Shown: positions 50,559 to 60,097, counted from the first letter of the stretch. The stretch is DNA of 64,000 nucleotides from CAXXOK01 sp963664595 (GCA_963664595.2 CAXXOK010000010.1:930001-994000), one strand, 5' to 3'. Numbers and translations are program-made. The notes: a model not told the origin generated them from the letters alone.

Positions 50559-52481
50559 ATGAACTATCGCTGCATCACAACGCTCACTGAGCTTAAGGAT
50601 TATCTAGGCGATCACACCATCATCGCCTTCGACTTTGAAACCTCGCCCACGGACGAATGGCGGGATGCGCCCAAAGCCGCACTCGATCCGTTTCAATCGG
50701 AGATCACGGGCGTCAGCTTCTCGGTATCGGAAGGCACGGGGGTTTATGTGCCGGTAAGGCATCGACAGGGTAATAATGCCAATCCTGATGATATTGTTTC
50801 CTTCCTCGCCGACCTGATGGCTAACACGGGAGTCACTAAGATCGCACACAACCTGAGCTTTGAATCCATGTTCCTGTATCACCTGGGGATCGTTGTGCAG
50901 CCGCCCTGTTACGACACCATCGCGGCGGCGCAGATGACGCTCAAGAGCAACGCGGAGTTTCGCGGTTTGTCCGACAGCGGACTGAAAACGCTGGTGCCGC
51001 AGCTGTACGATGTGGAATTGCCCACGTTCGCCACAGTCACAGGCGGCAGGAGCTTTGATGAACTCGACCCGCATGATACAGAGACCATCCGTTACGCTTG
51101 TGCCGATAGCGATTACGCCCTCCGGCTCTATCACACCTTCAACGGTTGGTTTGACCGTTACCTGCCCAAGCACCGGGTGATGGTCGAGCAAGTGGAATCG
51201 CCCACAGCAGTCTACTGCGGCCTGATGAAACACAATGGCCTGCCCGTGGATCAAGCGCTGATGTTTGAAAAACAGCAGGAAGCCGAGGCCAAGACTGCTC
51301 AGCTTCGACAGGAGATCGCGTTCCTGATCGGCGACGTCAATATCGGCGCGAACGCCAGCACCTCGGCGTTCAAGCAATATCTCTTCAAAGATCTTAACCT
51401 TCCCGTGCTCAAAACAACAGCAAAGTATCAGGAAGCGGCGGACGATGAAACGATGATCCTGCTGAGCGAGTATTGCAAGGAACAACGCCCCGAGCTCGTG
51501 CGGCTGTTTGAGCTTGTGCAGGAGTACCGCAAGTGGGGCAAGCTGAAAAGCACATACATCGACGGTTACCTGCAGCACATCAACCCCGCCACCGGGCGTA
51601 TTCATCCCGACCTGTTCCCTCTGGGCACGGAGACCGGGCGTTTCGCGGCGCGGAAGCCCAACCTGCAGAATATGCCCCGCGCAGACGGCGACGTCAGCGG
51701 CATCCGCAATTTTATCAGGGCACCGCAGGGTAAGCTCCTGCTGTCGCTGGACTTCTCGCAGATCGAGCTTCGCGTCGGCGCGTTCTACTGCCGGGATGAG
51801 AAGATGCTTGAAACTTACCGCACAGGCGGCGATATCCACGCGCAGACCACCAGCGTGATCTACAAGATACCGTTCGCGCAGGCGAAGGACAAGAACGCCG
51901 GGCATTACAAAGAACGGCGCACCATCGCCAAGAACTGCAACTTCGGCACGTTCTACGGCCTGTTTCCTCGTGGCCTGCAGCGTACCCTCCACTTCAAGGC
52001 TGGGCTGCCGACGCCGCTTTGGGAATGCGAGCAGATCATCGAAAACCTCAAGGCAGGATACCCGAGGCTGACGGCATGGCAGGAAGAAACGAAGGAACAG
52101 GCGCAGATTCGCAAGTACACAGAGACCTGGCTCGGCAGGCGGCGGTATCTGCCCGGTATCACCGCATCCGATTGGGGTAAGAAAAGTTTTGCTGAACGAT
52201 GTGCTCTCAACACGCCCATCCAAGGCACAGCAGCCGACATCCTGAAGCTCGCGCTGGAACGATTGCTCGTTGGAATGCCTGAACGACCGTGGCTGAAACC
52301 GATGCTGCAAATTCATGACGAGTTGGTGTTCGAAATCCCCAAGGACAAAGAAAGCGAAGCCATCGATTTCATCAAAGCGTGCATGGAGGCACAGCCGTTC
52401 ACGGAGTTTGACGTACCGATCATCGCGGAAGCAGCGGTCGGTACACGATTTGGAGAAATGGAGGAGATCTCATGTTCATGA
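50559..52481 (+). CDS. Phage family A DNA polymerase with 3'-5' exonuclease
   Basis: 640 residues. The N-terminal exonuclease has IAFDFETSPTDEW (Exo I), KIAHNLSFESMFL (Exo II) and YACADSDYALRLYHTF (Exo III). The polymerase part has LSLDFSQIELRVGAFY (motif A), RRTIAKNCNFGTFYGLFPRG (motif B with Lys...Tyr-Gly) and QIHDELVFEI (motif C). No 5'-nuclease domain is present. It is a replicative polymerase of the prophage. AAAGGAAA precedes the ATG, and the stop overlaps the next gene by ten bases. Confidence 0.95.
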   Translation: MNYRCITTLTELKDYLGDHTIIAFDFETSPTDEWRDAPKAALDPFQSEITGVSFSVSEGTGVYVPVRHRQGNNANPDDIVSFLADLMANTGVTKIAHNLSFESMFLYHLGIVVQPPCYDTIAAAQMTLKSNAEFRGLSDSGLKTLVPQLYDVELPTFATVTGGRSFDELDPHDTETIRYACADSDYALRLYHTFNGWFDRYLPKHRVMVEQVESPTAVYCGLMKHNGLPVDQALMFEKQQEAEAKTAQLRQEIAFLIGDVNIGANASTSAFKQYLFKDLNLPVLKTTAKYQEAADDETMILLSEYCKEQRPELVRLFELVQEYRKWGKLKSTYIDGYLQHINPATGRIHPDLFPLGTETGRFAARKPNLQNMPRADGDVSGIRNFIRAPQGKLLLSLDFSQIELRVGAFYCRDEKMLETYRTGGDIHAQTTSVIYKIPFAQAKDKNAGHYKERRTIAKNCNFGTFYGLFPRGLQRTLHFKAGLPTPLWECEQIIENLKAGYPRLTAWQEETKEQAQIRKYTETWLGRRRYLPGITASDWGKKSFAERCALNTPIQGTAADILKLALERLLVGMPERPWLKPMLQIHDELVFEIPKDKESEAIDFIKACMEAQPFTEFDVPIIAEAAVGTRFGEMEEISCS

Positions 52482-52813
52482 CCATCGTCTATGTAGCCAG
52501 TCCGCTGGCCGGGGATGTAAACAACAATTTGGAGAAAGCACGCCAATACTGCCGCATGGTATCTGATAAGGGCTGCCTGCCACTGGCACCGCATACGATT
52601 TTCACGCAGTTCTTGGACGACGGGAACGCGAAGGAGCGCATCCTGGGTATCCGTATGGGCTTGCGGCTGCTGAAACGCTACGATGAGCTATGGGTGTTCG
52701 GCAACGAGATCACAGCGGGCATGAAAGCGGAGATCACGGTTGCCAACGAGTACAAGCTGCCCATCCGTTGGTTCGATGAAAACGGAGAGGAGCTTGAATC
52801 GTGCAAGGATTGA
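52472..52813 (+). CDS. DUF4406/DUF7768-like (deoxyribosyltransferase-fold) phage protein
   Basis: 113 residues. VYVASPLAGDVNNNLEKARQYCRMV, then LAPHTIFTQFLDD and ELWVFGNEITAGMKAEITVANEY, is the Rossmann-like fold of DUF4406 and nucleoside 2-deoxyribosyltransferases. The catalytic Glu-like position is TAGMKAEI. Phage members may alter nucleotide or NAD+ pools, but this is not demonstrated for this subgroup. Both ends overlap neighbouring genes. Confidence 0.75.
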   Translation: MFMTIVYVASPLAGDVNNNLEKARQYCRMVSDKGCLPLAPHTIFTQFLDDGNAKERILGIRMGLRLLKRYDELWVFGNEITAGMKAEITVANEYKLPIRWFDENGEELESCKD

Positions 52814-55272
52814 ACATCCCGGCGGAGGAATTCTTCCGCCCCTTCTTTGACGCAGGCGAGACCGTCTGCCTTCGCGTGTTCGCCGACCGCAAGGGCACGC
52901 CATTCAAGGGGCTGAAGCTGGAGTGCGCTGCGGGCAAGATCGAAAGCATGACCGAAACGCTCCGAAAGCATAACGCCCAGAACCGGGGCATCTTCTTCGT
53001 GGTCAATTACGGCGGGCATGAGGACAGCGACATCACGCGGATCAACGCGCAGTTTGTGGAATGCGACACATTATCGCTTGATGAGCAGCTCAAACAGATT
53101 GAAGCTTTTCCGCTGCCTCCAAGCATCATTGTCAAAACACGCAAGTCGCTGCATACCTACTGGCTGGTGAAGAACGCCGATGTGCTCCGTTTCCGCGCGA
53201 TCCAGAAGGGCTTGATCCAGCGATTCGATGGCGACAAAGCCTGCGTGAACGAAAGCCGCGTGCTGCGCCTGCCGGGGTTTGAGCACCGCAAGGCTGAACC
53301 GATCATGGTGGAATGCATCCGGTTTAATCCCGAGCTTCGCTATACGCAGGATGAGCTCGCGGCGGTATTGCCTGATGTGGAAGAATCCAAACCTGCGTTC
53401 GTGGAGAAAGGTCAGCAGAAGGGGCTAGCGCAGGTGCTATCCCGCTGCTCGTTCCTCAAACATTGTCAGCAAAATGCCGCAACGCTGCCGGAGCATGACT
53501 GGTACGCCATGATCACCAACCTTGCCGTGTTTGACGGCGGGGAGCAGGTCATTCATACCCTTTCCCAAGCTTATCCGAAATACAGTTACACCGAAACGCA
53601 GAACAAAATCGCGCACTTCATGATCAGCGGCACCAAGCCCATGACCTGCAAGACCATCGCGGAGAAAGGCTTCGTCTGTCCGCACATGAGCGAATGTGGC
53701 TGCAAGGCTCCGGCATCGCTGGCATACCGTCCGTTGTCGGTGGAGGAGCTTCGCTCTACGCTGCAATCCTGCGAGGTGAAGCGCAACCCTGTGGATGATA
53801 TCGGCACGGCAACAGCCTTTGTGACGGATCATCTGTACAACATCGAATCCGTGGTCGCGGAAAGCTTCATCAATTACGAGATGAAGGACTACTTCTCTCT
53901 CAAAGCAGGCGACATGAAACCGCTGCTTGCCCTGCACAAAACCATCTACCGCCAATACGCGCAGAGCAAGGAAACCAAACGCGAGCAGTTCGGTGACGAC
54001 CTCCCCGTATGGTATGAACCGACGGATCACGGGCTGCGTTTCCTGTCGGGGTTGCTCGCCGATCACATGGCCAGGAACGTGGACGCGTTCTACGGCGCGG
54101 GGAGCTACTACTTCTATGGCGACGGGGTCTATCGTATGAGCGAGGACGTGCTGGCGCTGGCCAAAGTGCGGGAGTTCATGATCCCTCGCTACGCCAGCAT
54201 GATCGCCATCAACGATACCGTAGGCCAGTGGCGTATGCTCATTCACAAGCCTGTGCGGGAGATCAACTGCAATGCGTTCATCATTAACATGCGAAACGGC
54301 CTGTTCAATGTGCTGGACGACAGCTTCAAGCCGCACACGCCCACGTACTATGGAACGGTGCAGATCAGCGCGACATACGATTCGGACGCGAAGTGCCCGG
54401 CGTTCCTGCGTTTCCTGTACAGCATCCTTGACGAGGAAGAAATCTTCCTGATGCAGGAGATCTTCGGGTACCTGCTGATCCCCGTCAACAAGGCACAGAA
54501 ATCCTTCGTATTCGTGGGTGCGCCTAACGCTGGCAAATCAACCCTGCTGTCCGTGGCGCAGGATATTCTGCTGGGCTGCGGAAACGTGTCCAACATCCCG
54601 TGGCAGAGCCTCGGCGACCGCTTCAACAAGGCAGAGCTCTTCGGGATGCTCGCAAACATCTTTGCCGATCTGCCGTCCAAGAACATCGACGACAACGGCA
54701 TGTTCAAAGCACTCACAGGCGAGGATTACATCACCGCCGAGCGGAAAAACAAAGACCCGTTCTCCTTCCGGCCTTATGCGCGGTTGTTGTTTTCCTGCAA
54801 CGAAATTCCCCGTAACTACGGCGACCGTTCCGACGGTTTCTACCGCAGGCTCATCATTATTCGGTTTGACCGTTCCGTGCCCCAAAACAAGCGCGATCCG
54901 AATCTACGGGAGAAGCTCGCTGTCGAGCGCGACGGCATCCTGATGTGGGCTATCGAGGGATTGAAGCGCCTGATCGCAAACAGCTATGTCTTTACCGAAA
55001 CGGACAAAACCCGAGCCGCGCTTAATCGCTACAAGGTGGAAAGCAACAGCGTTCTGTCATTCGTGGAGGAATGCTGTAAGCTAGCGGCGGACGCGGAAAC
55101 CGTGCGTGAGGAGCTGTTTTCCAAGTACAAGGAGTATTGCCACAACGCGGGACTGAAACCCTTATCTCAAGCCAATTTCAACAAAGAAATCGAGAACATG
55201 CCCGGAAGCATAACACGCAGTGTGGACAAGCTCGGGAAGCGAAGAACATGGCGCGGCATCCAATGCATTTGA
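52801..55272 (+). CDS. Phage D5-like primase-helicase
   Basis: 823 residues starting with GTG 52801, overlapping the previous gene by 13 bases. The N-terminal AEP-type primase has QFVECDTLS (acidic motif), VKTRKSLHTYWLV and SRVLRLPGFEHRK. The middle D5_N region is followed by an SF3 helicase: FVGAPNAGKSTLL (Walker A), MLANIFADLPSKNIDD (Walker B) and ARLLFSCNEIPR (sensor Asn), then a winged-helix end. It should make primers and unwind DNA for phage replication. Note that this is a second AEP primase in the window, unrelated in composition to the one at 41 kb. Confidence 0.92.
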   Translation: MQGLNIPAEEFFRPFFDAGETVCLRVFADRKGTPFKGLKLECAAGKIESMTETLRKHNAQNRGIFFVVNYGGHEDSDITRINAQFVECDTLSLDEQLKQIEAFPLPPSIIVKTRKSLHTYWLVKNADVLRFRAIQKGLIQRFDGDKACVNESRVLRLPGFEHRKAEPIMVECIRFNPELRYTQDELAAVLPDVEESKPAFVEKGQQKGLAQVLSRCSFLKHCQQNAATLPEHDWYAMITNLAVFDGGEQVIHTLSQAYPKYSYTETQNKIAHFMISGTKPMTCKTIAEKGFVCPHMSECGCKAPASLAYRPLSVEELRSTLQSCEVKRNPVDDIGTATAFVTDHLYNIESVVAESFINYEMKDYFSLKAGDMKPLLALHKTIYRQYAQSKETKREQFGDDLPVWYEPTDHGLRFLSGLLADHMARNVDAFYGAGSYYFYGDGVYRMSEDVLALAKVREFMIPRYASMIAINDTVGQWRMLIHKPVREINCNAFIINMRNGLFNVLDDSFKPHTPTYYGTVQISATYDSDAKCPAFLRFLYSILDEEEIFLMQEIFGYLLIPVNKAQKSFVFVGAPNAGKSTLLSVAQDILLGCGNVSNIPWQSLGDRFNKAELFGMLANIFADLPSKNIDDNGMFKALTGEDYITAERKNKDPFSFRPYARLLFSCNEIPRNYGDRSDGFYRRLIIIRFDRSVPQNKRDPNLREKLAVERDGILMWAIEGLKRLIANSYVFTETDKTRAALNRYKVESNSVLSFVEECCKLAADAETVREELFSKYKEYCHNAGLKPLSQANFNKEIENMPGSITRSVDKLGKRRTWRGIQCI

Positions 55273-55466
55273 CGGATTTGACGAGTTTTTTCAATTTCTT
55301 AGCGTTATGTACCAATCAGAGAATATATGTTATTGGAGAGAAAGATATAAGGACTCCGAATTACCCGTCAAATCCGTCAAAGCAGGCAGTGCCTGCAGCC
55401 ATTATGAAGTGGCTGGCATATTTCGTGCATGCCATGATTCCAAACCAGTTGAGAGGCATCCCCGTG

Positions 55467-55748
55467 ATGGAAAAAGACATCGTAAACGCCATTCTGCATT
55501 ACCTCAAGTCTGTGCCAGAGTGCTTCGCCTGGAAAGAACACGGCGGTATGTACGGCACAGCCGGACTTCCCGATATTATCGCGTGCATCCAAGGCAGATT
55601 TGTTGCCTTTGAGGTAAAAACGCCAAACGGGAAGCTGACAAAGTTACAGGAAATCACATTGCAACGAATCACAGAAGCCAAGGGCTGCGCCTTCAAGGTG
55701 ACAAGCGTCGAGGAGGTCAGGGAAACACTCGAACGTTTGGAGGAATAG
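55467..55748 (+). CDS. VRR-NUC domain nuclease
   Basis: 93 residues from ATG 55467 (GAGAGG ten bases upstream). GTG one codon earlier and the longer frame from 55137 are less likely, since that frame overlaps the primase gene. GTAGLPDIIACIQGRFVAFEVKTPNGKLTKLQEI contains the D...ExK catalytic core of the VRR-NUC/PD-(D/E)XK family, expected to cut branched or replication-intermediate DNA. Such a gene follows the primase-helicase in many Siphoviridae-type replication modules. Confidence 0.9.
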   Translation: MEKDIVNAILHYLKSVPECFAWKEHGGMYGTAGLPDIIACIQGRFVAFEVKTPNGKLTKLQEITLQRITEAKGCAFKVTSVEEVRETLERLEE

Positions 55749-55754
55749 CCGTTT

Positions 55755-56174
55755 ATGAATAAAAAGGAGCTATCACAGTTGTATTATCTCAATCGGGAGA
55801 TCGAGGAGCAGCAGCGCCGCCTGCAGGAACTGGAAGCACTCGCCACCTCCTGTACCAGCTGGATCACGGGCATGCCCAAGAACAAGGGCGTCATTGACAG
55901 ACTGGCGGGATATGTCGCGGAGATTACCGATCTCAAGAGCCTGTTGGAGCTTAACCTGAAAAAGTGCTTCTACGAGCTCAATCGTCTGACCCGATACATC
56001 AACAGCGTCGAGGACAGCCAATTGCGGATGATCCTGTCGCTGCGATACATCAACGGACAAACATGGCAGCAAATCGCATTCTCCATCGGCGAACATGACG
56101 AGCAATACCCGCGCCGAAAGCATAATGCCTTCCTGCAGAGTAATTTGACGAAAATGACGAAGGAAATGTGTTAA
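55755..56174 (+). CDS. DUF1492/RinA-ArpU-like late transcription regulator
   Basis: 139 residues. The N-terminal two-thirds is a coiled coil (YYLNREIEEQQRRLQELEALATS). The C-terminal part is a sigma-70 region-4-like helix-turn-helix (MILSLRYINGQTWQQIAFSIGEHDEQYPRRKHNAFLQ). Members of this group activate late genes in Gram-positive phages. Immediately after it, and overlapping its last codons, lies a set of three promoter-like repeats, which are its probable targets. Confidence 0.78.
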   Translation: MNKKELSQLYYLNREIEEQQRRLQELEALATSCTSWITGMPKNKGVIDRLAGYVAEITDLKSLLELNLKKCFYELNRLTRYINSVEDSQLRMILSLRYINGQTWQQIAFSIGEHDEQYPRRKHNAFLQSNLTKMTKEMC

Positions 56175-56330
56175 GATGACATTGTCAAGAATTGGGTTGC
56201 AAGAAGTAACTTGTCCGTTTTGTCCGCTTGACCTGTGCTAAACTGATAGTGAGAAGGATGGGTTGGGGACAGAAACACAAACTTGACGAAAATGACGAAA
56301 GAACTATGCTAAGCTGATAGTGTCGAAAGA
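56145..56330 (+). promoter_or_regulatory. Triple repeat array, probable late-promoter control region
   Basis: Three imperfect copies of a ~46-base unit lie at 56145-56190, 56211-56256 and 56283-56330. Each begins with two or three direct repeats in a 9-base period (TTGACGAAAATGACGAA in copies 1 and 3, TTGTCCGTTTTGTCCGCTT in copy 2). About 20-26 bases later comes TAAGAT/TAAACT/TAAGCT within TGYTAAGMTGA, then a TGTC or TGAG end. The arrangement looks like an activator site plus -10 box. The first copy lies in the coding end of the DUF1492 gene. Confidence 0.6.
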
Positions 56331-56336
56331 TCACCC

Positions 56337-56368
56337 AAGGAGCTTCTGCGAAAGCAGAGGCTCCTTTT
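56337..56368 (+). terminator. Terminator-like hairpin with GAAA loop
   Basis: AAGGAGC-TTCTGC-GAAA-GCAGAG-GCTCCTT followed by TT. The 13-bp stem, GAAA tetraloop and short T tract fit a Rho-independent terminator or attenuator just before the ParB-methyltransferase gene. A near copy lies at 60869-60904. Confidence 0.65.
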
Positions 56369-56383
56369 GCTTGGAGGAATAGT

Positions 56384-57673
56384 ATGGAATTCAAGAAACT
56401 GCCCATCGCATCGCTCATCCCCGCTGCCTATAATCCGCGCAAGGATTTACAACCCGGCGATCCCGAGTTTGAGAAGATACGCCGCTCTATCGAGGAGTTC
56501 GGATATGTGGAGCCGATCATCGTCAACGAGGACATGACCATTATAGGCGGCCACCAGCGGGTGAAGGCGCTCAAAGCCCTCGGCCACATGGAGATCGACT
56601 GCGTGATCGTATCGGTGGACAAGACCAAGGAAAAGGCGCTCAACATCGCGCTCAACAAAATCACGGGCGAGTGGGATACCGCCGCGTTAGCCCAGCTGAT
56701 GGCTGAACTTGATAAGGAAAGCTACAACATCGAACTGACAGGTTTCGATTGGGATGAAGCCGAGAAGTTGCTCAAGACCCTTGAAAAGGATAAAAACACG
56801 GATGATGACGATTTCGAGCCGGAATTGCCGGAAGAACCGATCTCCCGCCGTGGGGATATCTGGATGCTGGGTCGCCACCGCCTGATGTGCGGCGACAGCA
56901 CTGTTGCCGAGGATATGGCTGTTCTTCTGGAAGGCAAGCGTGTAGAGATGGTCTTTACCGATCCGCCGTGGAATGTCAATTATGGTGCGACTAACCACCC
57001 CAGCTGGAAACAGCGCACCATCCAAAACGACAGCATGAGCACCAAGGAATTCCGTGCCTTCCTCTCCAAGTCCTTTGCCTGCATGGCAAACGCGTTTGTG
57101 GTCGGCGGCATGGCGTATGTGGTGATGTCCGCACAGGAGTGGGGCTCGCTCATGCCCGCGCTTTCAGAGAACGACTTCCACTGGTCGTCCACCATCATCT
57201 GGAACAAAGACCGGTTGGTGCTCTCCCGCAAGGATTATCACACCCGCTACGAACCCATCTGGTACGGCTGGAAGGATGGCGCACCACGTATCCACCCGCT
57301 GACCGACCGCCAGCAGTGCGACGTGTGGGATATTCCCCGCCCCAGCAAATCCGAGGAGCACCCGACCATGAAGCCGGTGGAACTTGTGGAACGCGCCATC
57401 CAGAACAGTTCCAAGCGCGGCAACTTCGTGCTCGACCAGTTCGGTGGCAGCGGCACCACCCTGATCGCCTGTGAAAACACAGGACGCACCTGCTACATGA
57501 TGGAGCTCGATCCCAAGTATGTGGATGTAATCGTCGAGCGTTTCGTCAATAAAGTCAGCGGCGACGAAGTGTTTCTGCTTCGGGATGGCAAGAAAACAGG
57601 ATACAAAACCTTGCAGAATTCGCTTGACTTATCTGCGCAGCAGAGCCATGAATGTGATGTGCAAAGGCCATAA
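56384..57673 (+). CDS. Phage ParB-like domain fused to a DNA methyltransferase
   Basis: 429 residues, RBS TTGGAGG. Residues 1-120 are ParB/Srx-like (IPAAYNPRKDL, IVNEDMTIIGGHQRVKALKALG). From ~170 an N6-adenine/N4-cytosine methyltransferase follows: VFTDPPWNVNYG (motif IV DPPW), LDQFGGSGTTLIACENTGRTCYMMELDPKYVDVI (motifs I-II at the C-terminal side, i.e. beta class order). Phage copies next to terminase genes probably protect or mark phage DNA. The recognition site is unknown. No cognate restriction enzyme is adjacent. Confidence 0.9.
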   Translation: MEFKKLPIASLIPAAYNPRKDLQPGDPEFEKIRRSIEEFGYVEPIIVNEDMTIIGGHQRVKALKALGHMEIDCVIVSVDKTKEKALNIALNKITGEWDTAALAQLMAELDKESYNIELTGFDWDEAEKLLKTLEKDKNTDDDDFEPELPEEPISRRGDIWMLGRHRLMCGDSTVAEDMAVLLEGKRVEMVFTDPPWNVNYGATNHPSWKQRTIQNDSMSTKEFRAFLSKSFACMANAFVVGGMAYVVMSAQEWGSLMPALSENDFHWSSTIIWNKDRLVLSRKDYHTRYEPIWYGWKDGAPRIHPLTDRQQCDVWDIPRPSKSEEHPTMKPVELVERAIQNSSKRGNFVLDQFGGSGTTLIACENTGRTCYMMELDPKYVDVIVERFVNKVSGDEVFLLRDGKKTGYKTLQNSLDLSAQQSHECDVQRP

Positions 57674-57708
57674 AGCCTTACAAATCAAGCGAATCGGAGG
57701 AATCGGAC

Positions 57709-58395
57709 ATGAAGATCAGCTATGGTGTCACAGGCGATAAACGAAAAGCGCTCGTCGGTGCGGTCAGTCAGGAATTGAACGTTCCGACTAAATACCTCGG
57801 TGCGCCAACATTCGCCTACGAGGTGGGCAGTTACCATATCGACAAGAACGGAACACTCACTGGTAAGAACGATAGGGCGTTGGTCGATAACCTGCAAGGC
57901 TTGCACTACTTTATTCCGGTGGAAGCCGAGTATGCTTCGACGGAAGCGCAAGCGGGTGAAACAGACCGGTTAGTCGTCGATATTCCCCTTACGGGTTTCG
58001 CGCCCGAGAAGCTCGATAATCTCTTCAAACTGGTGAACGCGAAAGCCCCGCTCCTAAAGGCCGCCCTGGGTACGGACGATCTGCCGATCCAACAGGTTGG
58101 CGAAGACGACGGCAAATTACGGTTTCCGTGGTTTAAAGGTAAGCTCAGCATTGAAGCGGTACCTGCTTACACCCTGCTGATCAGCAAGATCTGCGAGGCA
58201 GCCCGCGAGAAGAAGCGCGTCACTGCCAAAGAGTGCACGACCGACAATCCGAAATATGCTATGCGCTGCTGGCTGCTTTCCCTCGGTTTTATCGGCGACG
58301 AATACAAGGCTGCGCGGAAAATCCTGCTTTCCAAGCTGGAAGGCGACAGCGCATTCAGGTACGGACATAATGCAAATGGGAAGGGCGACGAATAA
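57709..58395 (+). CDS. Phage protein of unknown function (virulence-associated-like)
   Basis: 228 residues, RBS ATCGGAGGAATC. MKISYGVTGDKRKALVGAVSQELNVPTKYLGAPTFAYEVG at the start and FRYGHNANGKGDE at the end (parts) are seen in conserved hypothetical proteins of clostridial phages that sit between methyltransferase and terminase genes. No catalytic motif is recognisable. The fold appears mixed alpha/beta. Confidence 0.65.
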   Translation: MKISYGVTGDKRKALVGAVSQELNVPTKYLGAPTFAYEVGSYHIDKNGTLTGKNDRALVDNLQGLHYFIPVEAEYASTEAQAGETDRLVVDIPLTGFAPEKLDNLFKLVNAKAPLLKAALGTDDLPIQQVGEDDGKLRFPWFKGKLSIEAVPAYTLLISKICEAAREKKRVTAKECTTDNPKYAMRCWLLSLGFIGDEYKAARKILLSKLEGDSAFRYGHNANGKGDE

Positions 58396-58480
58396 ACAGA
58401 CTGCATATACCGCTGCTAGCACGCCCCTTGCCGGGGGCTTGCTGTCATTATCATTGTCATACGAAGGGAGGTGAAGCCCC

Positions 58481-59017
58481 ATGAGCAGGAAGGGAATTCC
58501 CAACAAAACAAGCAAGTTTGATACGGAGATTGTGCCCCGTCTTTCGGAGATCGCCGATTGGCTCGGCGAAGGTGACTCCATTCGTGACATATGTCAGAAA
58601 CTCTCGATTTCACAGGACACCTGGTATCGCTACCAAAAAGAGCACGAAACACTGTCTGAGCTTGTTGCGGCGGGCAGGTCTGTTCACCAATCCATGGTGG
58701 AAAAATCGCTTTTGAAGCTCTGCACCGGCTATGAGTACGACGAGCTCAAGACCATTGTGGAGGAGGACAGGAACGGCAAAAAGCGCACGAAGATTGAGAA
58801 AACGCGTCGGCACCAGCCGCCATCCGCGCAGGCGATTTCGTTTTTCCTTCGCAACCGATGCCCCGAGGAATGGACGGACAAGAAGGAACTGCTGCTGGAC
58901 ACCACGCAAAACGAGCAAGCCCGAAAGCAGCTTTTTATGCAGATGCTCACCGATGGTTCGTCCCCGGAAGCTATCACCGCCGCCGAAGCGGAGGAGAGCG
59001 AACAGGAACTGGACTAA
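58481..59017 (+). CDS. Phage terminase small subunit
   Basis: 178 residues, RBS GGGAGGTG. The N-terminal helix-turn-helix (IADWLGEGDSIRDICQKLSISQDTWYRYQKE) would bind the packaging site. The C-terminal acidic helical end (AEAEESEQELD) resembles small terminases that contact the large subunit. The position shortly before the large terminase supports this, although a tyrosine recombinase and an accessory gene intervene. Confidence 0.75.
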   Translation: MSRKGIPNKTSKFDTEIVPRLSEIADWLGEGDSIRDICQKLSISQDTWYRYQKEHETLSELVAAGRSVHQSMVEKSLLKLCTGYEYDELKTIVEEDRNGKKRTKIEKTRRHQPPSAQAISFFLRNRCPEEWTDKKELLLDTTQNEQARKQLFMQMLTDGSSPEAITAAEAEESEQELD

Positions 59018-59124
59018 GCCCTGAACTCATTACGGAATTAGTGTTATGTTATGAGAATTCACTTGACTTCACGCCCGTTTAGAGTGAGTAATGTAGTACC
59101 CCCAAACGAAAGAGGTGCTACGAA

Positions 59125-59958
59125 GTGAAGGATTTACAAGGGTTTGAAGCCTACCTGATGCGCGAGGAGCGAAGCGAGAACACCATCGCCTGCTACCTGC
59201 GGGATGTGCGGGCGTTCCTGCAATGGTACGGCGGCGATGCGGAATCCATCCGTGAAATGACGCTGATCAACTACAAACGATACCTGAACCGCAAGGAAAC
59301 CAGCATCATCACCGCCAACCGCAAGCTCGCCAGCGTGAACGCCTTTTGCCGATACCTGTACGACGCGCGGATGCTGCCCGAAGCTTACGCCGCCAAGCTC
59401 ACCAAGAACCGCGACAAGCCCGAATATAAGGGCGTTCCCATGGAAGACCTGCACGACCTGCGCGAGAGTATCCTCGCCAGCGGCAACGCGATGCACATCT
59501 GCATCATCGAACTGCTGCTGGCAACGGGTATCCGCGTGAGCGAGCTGACAGGCTTGACACTATCGGACATCACGCTGGGCGAGCAGAGCCGCATCCGCGT
59601 GCTGGGCAAGGGTAACGCCTACCGCACCCTCCCGCTGAACGATACGGCACAGGCAGCGGTTGAAACGTACCTTAATGAACGTGGCGATGCCACTACCGAC
59701 CGCCTGCTGGTTGGTCAGCGTGGTGCGCTCAGGCGCGGCGCGGTGGAAATCATCCTCGGCAACTACGGCGAGAAGCTCGGCATCAAGGTCACTCCGCATA
59801 AGCTCCGCCACAGCCTCGCCTACCAGCTGGTCAAAAGCGGCGTGGCCATGACGACCATCCAGCAGATACTCGGCCACGAGAGCATCCTCACCACCAACCT
59901 TTACACGCAGACCACCGCGCAGGACAAAGCCGACGCGCTCGCTGGCCTCGCCTGGTAG
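59125..59958 (+). CDS. Tyrosine recombinase (XerC/D-type integrase)
   Basis: 277 residues, RBS AGAGGTG. The N-terminal SAM-like core-binding domain (FEAYLMREERSENTIACYLRDVRAFLQW) is followed by the catalytic domain with Arg in LLATGIRVSELTG, Lys in RVLGKGNAYR, HKLRHSLA, GHESILTT and the nucleophile in TNLYTQ. All six catalytic positions are present, so it should be active. Its place inside the packaging module, between small and large terminase, is unusual for a phage integrase, which normally sits at a lysogeny edge. Confidence 0.93.
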   Translation: MKDLQGFEAYLMREERSENTIACYLRDVRAFLQWYGGDAESIREMTLINYKRYLNRKETSIITANRKLASVNAFCRYLYDARMLPEAYAAKLTKNRDKPEYKGVPMEDLHDLRESILASGNAMHICIIELLLATGIRVSELTGLTLSDITLGEQSRIRVLGKGNAYRTLPLNDTAQAAVETYLNERGDATTDRLLVGQRGALRRGAVEIILGNYGEKLGIKVTPHKLRHSLAYQLVKSGVAMTTIQQILGHESILTTNLYTQTTAQDKADALAGLAW

Positions 59959-60097
59959 GCAGAACACCCTATTGCTCGAAGGGTCGTGCCATGGGGGGCT
60001 TCTGTGGTGCAAAACCCCACCTGCAGCAGAAGTTGCGGAAATTTTTTCGCCATTTTTCAAAAATGCAATGTTGAATTATCTCGAGGGCAATCATATA

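Noticed and set aside
50604..52316. 570-codon minus-strand open frame
   Set aside because: Antisense shadow of the family A polymerase, caused by GC-rich codon bias. It has no RBS and no domain.
56145..56330. CRISPR-like array
   Set aside because: Only three imperfect copies, adjacent rather than separated by unique spacers, each with promoter-like features and no cas genes anywhere in the window.
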